Source: Amia ocellicauda
Taxonomy: Eukaryota; Chordata; Actinopteri; Amiiformes; Amiidae
Assembly: GCF_036373705.1 (NCBI RefSeq)
Contig: NC_089850.1
Span: 44,566,048-44,630,047, forward strand
Direction of reading: 5' to 3'
Length of the DNA stretch: 64,000 bases
The notes under the pieces are model-generated. The model did not search any database, was not told the DNA's origin, and saw nothing but the letters and a program-made list of their open reading frames with translations. A program made the translations under genes and the position numbers. Shown piece by piece: positions 24,799-36,000 of this stretch (positions are counted from its first letter, which is position 1; the number at the start of each line of letters is the position of its first letter).

Positions 24799-24945
24799 GT
24801 ATTTATTAGCAGACGCCCTTGTCGAGGATTACCAAAAATAAAAGCATAACTAACAAATACCTGACGTTACCAAATTCCTTATTTGCAGACAATAAAAATA
24901 GAGGCAGCCGCTAAGTGGACGCATCTGGACGCAGAACAGGGTTCA
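24799..24945. mobile_element. Possible SINE/LINE fragment
   Basis: The word 'tttattagcagacgcccttg' after an ATT tail resembles a widespread fish retroelement end (usually 'agcagacgcttttatccaaa'). A sequence like a tRNA B box (GGGTTCAAATC) occurs near 24928-24938. Low complexity and divergence make this uncertain. Confidence 0.3.
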
Positions 24946-26049
24946 AATCGATGACAAATACTTTAAGGAACAAGCTGATGAGGTCAGTTTCTCTTTAAGT
25001 CATGACTTTCTTTCATTCCTTATTTTCAATACGAAAGGAAAAACAACTTCTGAAGTTGATGCACAAACGTTAATAAAAGTTGAATCACATGCAAAAAACA
25101 TTATTTAAATAAAACAGCATGAAAACGAGGGTAGAAATTAGTTTGCGGGACTTTAATGAGTAGAGCGCCCTCTACTGCTTACGGTACCACATTTCATTTT
25201 ATTATGAAACTGAAGGGATCGACAGTTTAATGAAAATAATAATCCAAGTTTATAATCAACTTTTTCTTTTTTAACAGCATCATTCGATAACATAGCGACA
25301 GCCTCTCTATTGAATTATGAACTTGAATTCAAGAGTTAAACAATGCATTTTTTTCTGCAGTTAAAGATAGGACAATAATAGATTAATCAAATAGATTTGA
25401 CAGCGATATTATGCAGTGTCCCGCCAGTACAATGGGTGTTCTTTGTTTGTTGAGTTTATTAACTAAAACTGACTTAACACTGATTCTTTAACACTAATTA
25501 CTGAAATAATGTCTTAGCTGATCTCTCAGCGGATCTAAAACTTGGATGCAATTAAATAATTTCCATTAGTACACCAGGAATTATTGCTCCCTGCTGTAAA
25601 CTGGAAAATTGAGCCAAGATGACTATTTCTGGCTGTGTTTGCCTTAGGAAGGAACTTTCACAAATTTAATGGATTTGTGCTATTGTTAGTTAACTTCTGT
25701 ATGGCAGCATGCCATTTTCTCCCTCCAAAAAAAAAAAAAATGTTTATCTGGTTATTGGGGGCCTATTAACAATGAACCTGGCCCTGGTATACATGGAACA
25801 TTTCATATCCTAGGATGCTATTATAATGTGTGAGTCTAAGCAATGTGACCCATGGAAGGCTGTCAATGTAAAAATTGCAGAGGAATATTACCTAACCCCT
25901 TCCCAGAATGTGTTTTGGTGATGTTACCCTCAGTATTCGTGCTGTCACATGGTATTCCCAGTATTGGCATTTTTTCCGTATTTCCAAAAGAGGAAAGGCC
26001 ATGATTTCATACTTCATTGAACAAGGACAACAAACCCTAGAGTTACAAC

Positions 26050-26175
26050 TAGCACAGGTGGCTTCCAAGTTGCCCATGCAGTTAAATGCTGGTAGCCCAG
26101 GAAGCTACCAGTTCAAATCCAGTCTATACCACAAGCTATCATTTATTGAGAGAGGTGCAGTGGTGCACAAGTGAT
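26050..26175 (+). mobile_element. Possible tRNA-derived SINE relic
   Basis: CAGTTCAAATCCAG at about 26109-26122 matches the Pol III B-box core (GTTCRAATC). It is preceded about 45-60 bp upstream by GTTGCCCATGCAGTTAAATG, which has a weak A-box-like spacing. No cloverleaf is evident, so this is not an intact tRNA gene. The assignment depends mainly on the B box. Confidence 0.25.
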
Positions 26176-26289
26176 CAGTGGCCAGCAGAGAAGGTTAATA
26201 TCAAGGTTAGCACAGATTTGGTTGTACTGGTAATGATTAAATTCCCTTCGACTTCTGGTATGGAGACAAACGTGCCATGTTCCTACTAT

Positions 26290-26311
26290 CCACACACACA
26301 CACACACACAA
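26290..26311. repeat. (CA)n microsatellite
   Basis: About 10 CA units ending in AAAACACAAACAC. Confidence 0.95.
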
Positions 26312-28689
26312 AACACAAACACTTACACAAGCTGTTGCGGAGTATAATATAATATGAGTATTGGTGGTTGTGAAAGTAAGACATTATTGCTGATTGATGA
26401 AAACAAAATGGTTAGCAACAGTAATGGACATAATTGGGACTGGAAGATCTTGGCTCTGTGAATGGAACAAATTTGTGGTGGAAGAAACCAAGTACAGTAT
26501 GAATGCAAATTAAATTCCTTTGCAATACATTTACTCACTCGGTATATAAAACTGTGTATGGAACATAAAAATAAATTCTAACTAAGGGAAAACTGCTTGA
26601 CAGGTTGCGAGTTAAATGGGAATACCTTGTGAGGACCTCTGTTACCATCCAAAATACAATCAATCCATGAATTACACAAAGTGCACTAGACTCAAAACTG
26701 TCTGGCATCAATAAATTATCAACAATATTTACCTCTCTCTGTTACTTTTAATAAAGATGGGTTCTGTGCAAGAATACTCATTGATATTGCCAGGCAACAA
26801 GGGAAACAACATCATTTTTTCTATATGGAGGTATACGCTGTAAAGTCTGTCTGTTTACATTGTTTAAAATTATTTATAATACACATTACAGTGTACATTA
26901 GTTCATACCATAAGCACAGTTGTCTGAATTACATTGTAAATCAACCAAATAATAATAAATCCAAGTATTGAAAATGCAATCAATATATTATATTTCTTAT
27001 AATTGCCTGGTCCATTGTGTATTTAAGAAACAGCTCTGGATCAGAGAGACCTATTTATAAAAGTAAAACAACCTATTTAATTACATAGCTTATAACTGTG
27101 TAAACAATCCAACATACAAGAAATCCCAGCCATCTCGTACCAAGCCTGAGAAAGCTTTGTTTTCGTCTTTAAAACTGATGGAAAGAGTTAATCTGCTTAT
27201 GTAATTATGGCTGGTAACATCATTTTCAATGGTAGAGTCCTGTGGGACAGAGATTGTTTTCTTTTTAGATATTTAGAGCTCTGTCTATTGACCTTGTTCA
27301 CAGTACTGCTGAAGGTACAGCCAAGATCTCTCAAAGAGGCCAGTAGCACGAAACTGCCTGTCAGGACTACACAGATTTGTCAGAGGGAAAAACAAACAAG
27401 TGAAAACTAATAAAAATAAATTCTACAACTTACTACTGGTCATGGGAAATACATACATACATACCATTTTTGAAAATGAAAATGTAGACATGCACGGAGA
27501 GATGAAAATATAGAAATATCCCTGGAGCTCTACTAAGAAATGTAGAGTATTTAAACATTTTCTCTAATACAAACGTTTAATATCCAAAGAAAACATAACT
27601 GGCTATACATTTTACTGACATTGTATCTCAGATATGCCTGTAAAATACTTCTAAATCTCTCCATAGTACTGGAAAGACTAAAGAAACATATTTGAGGAGA
27701 TGGGAGAGATGAATGTTAAAACCCTTCATTCGGATGAGGAAAGTGTCTGCCATCTAGGATGATGGCTGATCCAAAAAGATATCAAGATGTTTATTTATGG
27801 ACAAATACGGACACTAATCTCACAGCCTCACTACAGCCCATTCTACAACCAAGCTTGGATCCACCCACCAAATTAATATTTAAAACAAAGTACAGGGTAC
27901 ATCATGGCAGGTTAGCATTGAGAAGAATTCACTGGCCAATAAAAATGCTTACATGAAGTTTGAATTTTGATCTTTGAATTGGTTACAGCCTTGAAATTAA
28001 GCAAGCAAAATCCTAGACAAATATTGATGTATTTTGTTGTTTTTAAAGGGACTATCATCATTAGTAGTCAATAGCAGAATATTCAGTGTTTCAGTATAGA
28101 TTTCCAAGTCTTCCAGGTAGTAGAAATTAGCAATAGTCTTTAGATACGGGGGAAAAACAAACCTATAAAATACAATGTTTTGTCCGATACTGAAGGGAGA
28201 GATCTAGATGATAGTTAAGTTTATTACTCCAAGAACAGACAGCCAAATGTCTACTGTAAACAAGAAAAGCTATTTAACTCAGAAAAACATGTCCCATAAT
28301 CAATCTTTCTTCTCATAAAGACAGACAAAAAATGTGCTTGATGTAATTTCCTTTCCATGACAAGCCATCAGCTCTGGCAAACAAAGGCGAAATACAATTT
28401 TGGCCATGATCCTTTCCCTTTCATAAAACTTAAAAACTGCTTGATGAAGCCTTTTTAAACATAATGGAATTCTAAAAGTCTGTGCATTAACAACTTCTCT
28501 GTTTACATTAAAAACCGTCCCAGATCCGACTAAAGCAGCTTCACACTGCTCTTGTGACATGACTATACTAATTGCTCTCCGGGTCAATGTACACAGGGTA
28601 AAATAAAATCTACCAAGTACTTGTGGACATTAATGCAAAATAAGAAAAGCCATCAAAACTAATGGAAATGCAAAGGTCATCATAACAAA

Positions 28690-29080
28690 CCATTACTGTT
28701 TCTTCTCTCTGCGTTCTGGCACACATCCCATTAAGTGAATCTCTGCGATGCAATAATTGGTTACCCGGTGTTATGGCATGGCCGTGACAGAGAGTGTGCT
28801 CTTAAACCCCGGCGAGGCTCAGATATGTGGTAGCTGTGTGACTCTGCAGTGATCAATTGTGGGTTTGTTTACGGAGAACCGTCGTTGTTGATATAGTCCA
28901 GAGCCCCTTGCCAAGGGAGCTTCGCAGCTGCTTCTCTGTCCCTTGGGCCGGGCCGGCAAACCTCAATTAATTGTTGCAATAATATGCCTCAAGACAAATA
29001 AACCTGACTAATTAGCAGGTGGGACAATTTAAAACCGGAAAACGGGGGTGTAAAACGAAAGGGCAGGTGTCTAGGAACTC
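28690..29080. promoter_or_regulatory. Candidate enhancer with palindromic homeodomain sites
   Basis: About 390 bp of complex, relatively GC-rich sequence between HLX (6.5 kb away) and the 3' end of MTARC1. It holds a forkhead core TGTTTAC (28866-28872), the perfect palindromes CAATTAATTG (28964-28973) and CTAATTAG (29008-29015) typical of paired homeodomain sites, and the near-palindrome CCCTTG-C-CAAGGG (28905-28917). It has no open frame of interest. The density of motifs and the contrast with neighbouring low-complexity DNA make this the best enhancer candidate in the window. Cross-species conservation is the deciding test. Confidence 0.4.
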
Positions 29081-29889
29081 AAGGTGCTGACTGATATTTT
29101 GAGCCCTTTTTTACCATATGGATAGGTTTGCTATATAACATAGATCCCCATGTCAAGAAGCACCAGCACACACATATGTGTACAACTTGACCCCAAACAG
29201 CATGGAATGACTGTTCTTCATTGGCTACTGCAGTCTGAAAAGTGAGTTTAATTATACAATTTTTTTAAAGCAGTTCAGAAGTGCAAACTGTGCAGCCAAG
29301 AGGAGCTGAGCTATGCATAGTACATTAGGACTAATCACTTAGAAACTCAATTAATAGAAAGGATAAAAAAGCAGTAGGAAACACAATGTTGCAACAATGT
29401 TTATTTTGAAAGGCAGAATTAATTTAGTAAAAGTACATATACATGTCAATACTGATGGTATTTTACACAGATAAATCACATTAGATTTTTTTTTTCTTTA
29501 TAAATTACTTAAATTAGACAGTCAGTGAACACATTACAAGAACTTCCTCCTCTGTAATTATCAAAGAAAATACATTTGGGAGAACTTTCCATTAAGCTTA
29601 TGAGATATATAGAATAATGAGCAAATCAATCTTAGTTTTAAAGTTAATTATTGTAGTGTGGACATCAGCTATTTGTAACAGAATGGTCTTGTTCTTGGCT
29701 CTAAAAGTAATAATTTCCCTGGTTTTCATGGTATTTCAAACACATCACAGAGTCTGAAAAACATTCACTATTATAATAACAAAAGAAAGAATTCCTCAGA
29801 CAGAATAATAGGAAGTTGACTTGCCCCACAGTAAATACAATCCAAAATAATATTACACCTCTGGGTGAAATCCAAACAAATATGTTAAT

Positions 29890-29895
29890 TTTATT
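29890..29895 (-). promoter_or_regulatory. MTARC1 poly(A) signal
   Basis: AATAAA on the minus strand about 115 nt past the MTARC1 stop codon. Another lies near 29400 and could serve a longer 3' UTR. Confidence 0.4.
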
Positions 29896-30009
29896 AGAAG
29901 AAAGTGTGTGGATTATAAAGAGGACAAACAAGGAAGCTAGCAGCAGACAATCAAGGCATGTGGTCTATGAGAAAGCAATTAAATCAAGGTAATGGGCAGC
30001 CTTGTTCAT

Positions 30010-33000
30010 TCAGTAAGTTATCTTGTACACAGGATCTCCAACTTGAAGGATTCCAGTTTTGTCAACACGGTAGTACTGTCCAAACAGTGGAGCTGTTTTA
30101 TAAATGTGCTTCTCAGATGGGTCACACAGCCGGTAGCTATGTAAAAAATATTCAATAATTAATTCTGCTATGAAAACAAAAAACTAAAAAAGGTTTAAAC
30201 TAATGTGTGTGACACTCACCAGATTTTTAAAATATTTGTTTTAATCCTATTTCAAATAACCAATAGAAACCTGACAGGGATTGTAACTCGCAGTTGGCAG
30301 TTTGTTCAAAGTTTGAATTTAATCTGTGCCTAACCGTGCAATTATACATAGTTTCAGAAGTATCTCCAATAGTAACATGAAAGGGAGCTGGTCTTCAAGT
30401 GCTTCTTGAAAGCTTATAAAACCTAATTTGTTTTTAATGGAGAATTACCATAACTGTGTGTATGTATATATATATATATATATATCTCACACACACACAC
30501 AAAAATACATTTCTTATTGAATAAAGAGCCTTCCTCAACAGGGCTAAACGAAAGTCTGAGTCATTTTATATTTAACTAAGTGTAACTTACAGTTCATATA
30601 AATCAATCAATCAATCAACCAATAAGCACAGTGGAAAAAAGTGGCACACCTGTGGTGTAGCTTATCAAGCACTAACTGTAAACTGCTGCAGAAATATCCA
30701 AAGTGGTACCTGTGGATTTGAACTACTGCTGAGTGGCAGCATGTTAAGCGATTTGTTAAAATAAAAAACAGATGCTATACTTCTGGACGACCTGTTTTAA
30801 GCATCAAGCTGACAGTGCGTGACATTAAAAGACGTTTTTGCTTTGGCAGTGGTCTTATATCTGCCCAATAATAAAATGTTCAAAGTAAATCTGGAGAGGA
30901 AGGCTTGAGACGTGACCTAAGCTGGTCGAATATATTTCACATACGAAATGTCTTTACATTACAATGTATCTTCCTAATTCCTGCTTACATTGCAAGTTAA
31001 TCTATTTATGGGTGACTGACAAATACACCCTCTGATAAAAAGGTTTACATTTGTGGTATTGTCATTACTTGAAGCTTGGTTTTGCTAGATGCATTTTCAT
31101 CAAATCTAATCTATATTAATTATTTATATCTGAGGGAGAATTGGGACTGCACTGACAAGCTATATGCTAAACTCATGACTTCTCTAAAAGTGGATATTTC
31201 AAATGCATGAAATGAAAGATGAAACAACATAACATAGAATTTTTTTAAATGTTAATTTAAAGTACCCCGACGCTCGATGAATCCTTTTTAATACACACGC
31301 ATACATATTTACACAAATCCAGTTATTTGAAGAGCTGTTAATAAACATTAATTGCAAATACCTCTTAAGTGTTTCCAATGGTTCCTTCCTGTCAATCACA
31401 CCAGTTTCAGGGTCTACAGTTGTGAAAATACACCTGAAGAGACAAGTTAACAGGTAATTTTACGTATTTATTTTTGCCTTGATCGAATGTGGGTGTGGCC
31501 TCTACTTGTGTGGAATTAAGTAATTCAAAAAATACATTTTTGTACCAGTGTATCTAAATGACAGTTCAAATGAAATGTAATCAAAATCAAGCTACTGGAA
31601 TGAGATCAAAGAAGGAATAAATACTTTACCTGCTACAGGCCATCACACGGTAGAGCCTCATACTGCCAATTTGTATCTCATCCCAGGAGTCCTGAAGTGG
31701 AAGAAAAAGGACACCAATCAGAGGGTCCACAGTGAGTTGTTTTTGCTACAATTATATTGTCTTACTGATTGACATATACCCAGGCATGAAATGTTACATT
31801 AGAAATTGTGGGAGAACTCCCAATAATGCAGCACTTGACATCACCATCACCCACAAGTGACTGTAGCGAGGAATTTCAAAATAAACACATACTTGGCAAC
31901 TGTGAAACAACCAGGGTGGCGGTAATCCTTGACAGTGCAAAATTGCATACAGCCAAGGCGAATCAAGTAAAACTGAAATGCCACCCATTTATCTAGCAGG
32001 TGCAAGTTTCCTACATTTCTACAAGGAATTAGAGGAGGATAACACGGACTCCTAATGCACTTTAAAATGGGTAGATTAATGCATTTACAACCACGCATTA
32101 AGTGGTTATTTTAAATATCAACGTGTGTGTGCTGTTGTGATTACTGGCTCTGAAGAAACCTGTCAAAATATTTTCTAATTATGCAACAGATCATAGGAAC
32201 ATGTTTTATAGTTTTACAACAATCCCATGAGTATTTACTTCCACTAAAACAAGTTTATTAAAACAATTCAAATATATGAAATGTCGCCTTCTAGTGTTCA
32301 AACCAGCAAATAAGTTTCTGCTTCTATTCGAAGATGTAGTTTCTTAAAAGAAAAAAAAAATAGAAATGTGGTGAAGGGTTGCCACCTTGTGTCCATACCA
32401 GTGCATAGTACCAAAAATATATACATGAGCAAAACTCATCTATAATGTTGGTATCATGCCTTTTTATTTTTTCTCTGTCTCAATCATATTTCAAAGTAAG
32501 TATTAAGTAATAAATAAGTGTAACTTGAGTGTATCTGAACATCGATGCAGTCATGAAGTGCTCATTAATCCACGCAGCTGCCCGGCACACATCGCATTAC
32601 CTCTGCAAATGCTTCACAGCCAGAGACGACAATACTCGGCCTGAAGTTTCCGACTGTGGCTTTCCGCTCCAGCCTTGTGTTGAGGTCCTCTAGAGAGGCC
32701 TCCGACAGCAACATTATAGGGCTATCATCAGGATACACAACCTGGATACGAACAAGTTAATTTATTGCAGGTATAACAATGCCTTTTAAAGCAGTGCCTA
32801 AGCAGAAACATTTACTCTGCAAATTAAAAGTGTAAATAACATTCTCTATATTGCACACTTAAGTATTTTTGACATATGCTACCTTGCTACCATGCTCATG
32901 GTGTCTTCGAGGTTTCATATCAGACTCGAACTGCACCAGTCGGTAGGTTCTCTCTCCAGCCAGGTACTGTGTAATCCAGAGAGAGGCCTCATCTCCACAA

Positions 33001-36000
33001 TCTCTGCCCTGAATATCTTTACTCCAAACCCTACAAAACATACACCGCACAGGGTAGTGTCTTGAAACTGTTACCTGGAGCTTTTACTTCATTATTGCAA
33101 TGCTGTGGCAACCGACAGATATACTTAACAGAAGATAAAAAAGCAACTGAGTGAAAGGAATACGTAGCAAGTCCTACCCACGTCAATAATGAGGGGAAAA
33201 CATTATGTACAGGAATAAAGTGAATTCTGGGAGGGAATGGAGCTGGAAAACCAAGGAGATTCAGACAGATCCTGTTAGTGGGCACATTTTGGTTTTTCTC
33301 TTAAGTTCTCCCTAGCTAGGATAGTTTTTGGTTTATGATACGAGTGATTAATACAAGCAAATGAACTGTACATACGCTGGCACTAGATATTGTTTGGGCA
33401 GACTGGAATGTCTTCAACATATGCTACTCCTCTAAAACGCATCTTCATACACAGCACCGATTTGAGGCATTATTTGTGCCGTGAACGTGAGATTCTCCAT
33501 GATTTAAATCTGGCCGCATTCCCAGGGTAACATGAGTCATGAGAGAGTTACACAGCTGAGATGCTACACACATTTGGATATTAAACACACTGGTTGGAGC
33601 CAAACTAAAAATATTTTTTTCTAAAAAAAATCTTAATACTGTCAAAGAGGAACAATTTATAGTGTAAAAGAATGTTTTTATTGTTTACTTATTCTGCATT
33701 TTATTTTTATTACATTAAATTGAGAGGCCAGATGTACTGCAACAATCATTATTTTTGTAGAGCACACAGATGTCCAGTACATTGGAGGACACTGATATTA
33801 GAATGCAGTACTGGGTACAATTTCAACTACAATAAAAACAAATATTATATTACTGGACATTACAGGGCCACCAGAAGTATAATTAAACTAAATTAGTGGT
33901 CTTTGATCCATTACACGACACACATTAACTGAAAGTCCAGACTATAAAAGTAAATCGGTGTAGAGAACCACAAACCTGCAGTTTACTATTGGATTCTTGT
34001 TGGAGAGCTTAAGGGGGATATTCAGCTCCTCCATGTCTGGGGCCTTCAGACACAGGCTTTCATCGCTAGAGGTTACTGACATCAACACCAGTCGAGGCTC
34101 CTGCCTACCGGTTACTTGGTGACCATCTTCTGTGATCACCAGCCAGTGTCTGCATTGAAGATAACATGATAAGCAATTTTGCCTTGATTTAAAATCCGAA
34201 CGATGCAAGAAAACCATTTGGTAAGACATTATCAAAAAAAAAAAACTAAATATTGCTTAATTAAAATATTTTCCAGCACAGCAATCCCAAGATTAGTTGC
34301 CAATGCATCAATAACTTCTGTGTTCTTCTAGCTATCATACAATTAGTGTTTTGAAGGTGTTAGCAGGTGTGATTTGCGATTTTGACAACTTTCAGCCACC
34401 TTCGAGCAATGCTAAAGTATAATGGGGGGGTACTATATATACTAACTTACATATACTGCAAATACACCGATCAGCCATAACATTATGACCACTGACAGGT
34501 GAAGTGAATAACACTGATAATCTCATTATCATGGCACCTGTCAGTGGGTGTGATATATTAGGCAGCAAGTGAACATTTTGTCCTCAAAGTTGATGTGTTA
34601 GAAGCAGGAAAAATGGGCAAGCGTGAGGATCTGAGCGACTTTGACAAGGGCCAAATTGTGATGGCTAGACGACTGGGTCAGAGCATCTCCAAAACTGCAG
34701 CTCTTGTGGGGTGTTCCCGGTCTGCAGTGGTCAGTACCTATCAAAAGTGCTCCAAGGAAGGAAAAGCGGTGAACCGGCGACAGGGTCATGGGCGGCCAAG
34801 GCTCACTGATGCACGTGGGGAGCGAAGTCTGTCCCGTGTGGGCTGATCCAACAGACGAGCTACTGTAGCTAAAATTGCTGGAAAAGTTAATGCTGGTTCT
34901 GATAGAAAGGTGTCAGAACACACAGTGCATCGCAGTTTGTTGCATATGGCCAACGCTGACCCCTGTCCACTGCCGAAAGCACCTACAATGGGCATGTGAG
35001 CATCAGAACTGGACCACGGAGCAATGGAAGAAGGTGGCCTGGTCTGATGAATCACGAGTTCAAGGTGTTGACTTTGTCCAAATTCCCCAGATCTCAATCC
35101 AATCGAGCATCTGTGGGATGTGCTGGACGAACAAGTCCGATCCATGGAGGCCCCACCTCGCAACTTACAGGACTTAAAGGATCTGCTGCTAACGTCTTGG
35201 TGCCAGATACCACAGCACACCTTCAGAGGTCTAGTGGAGTCCATGCCTCGACGGGTCAGTGCTGTTTAGGTGGCAAAAGGGGGACCTACACAATATTAGG
35301 CAGATGGTCATAATGTTATGGCTGATCAGTGTATATTACCTTTGGTCAACACCAAAATTACTTTAAAACACATTTTAAAGCACCTTGAAGACACAGCATT
35401 TTGGAAGACATATGCAGAAACACTCCGTGGGTGTGATGGCATTGCTGCAAACTAGTTAAATACTAGTTCACTTACAAATCATGTACAAATTATAGAAGTT
35501 GCACCCGTTCATGAAGAGCAGCTTCCTGGAGCCCCAGACTGAGGCTTGTGTTGCACTGGATATAATATCGCCCCCTGTCCCACTGCGAGCAAACTGGCAT
35601 ACAAAGAAATGTCACACTTCCTCAAGCTGACTGACGAAGTGTCAGTGGTTCTCTGAAAGCCGCACAATGGAGAAATGGCATTCCATTTAAAAGGGGTTTC
35701 AACTCCTGCACAGTTGATGGACAGTTTAATGAAGCTGGTGCAATGTCCCAAAGAGCCGTATGATTTGTAGCTCTAAAATCCAGATAAATCCAGGAACGCA
35801 GCCTACAAGGTCTAGGGATCAGATGAAACGCTGACAGGCAGGCGAGGGTCTGGAGAATGTATGAATGGTTCTAGTTGAAACTGGTATTCAGGGAAGGATG
35901 GAGAAGGCAGAGCTGGAGTGAGCTACCACTGTGTAATGTGTAAGTCAAACAACTCAATCTAATACAGTTCAATTACTTATCATGACTGTCATATCTGAAT

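Larger units (their letters stand above)
22620..28680. other. HLX-MTARC1 intergenic DNA
   Basis: No gene recognised. It is AT-rich with an (ATT)n tract at 24.75 kb, a possible retroelement fragment at 24.8-24.94 kb and a possible tRNA-SINE relic at 26.05-26.17 kb. It would be the natural place for HLX upstream enhancers, but no single block is persuasive before 28.7 kb. Confidence 0.55.

Noticed and set aside
28300..28587. 95-codon minus-strand open frame
   Set aside because: No domain, no neighbouring exon-like frames and no supporting splice sites; treated as chance.
34786..35244. 152-codon minus-strand open frame
   Set aside because: It is the antisense shadow of the Tc1 transposase relic at 34465-35331.
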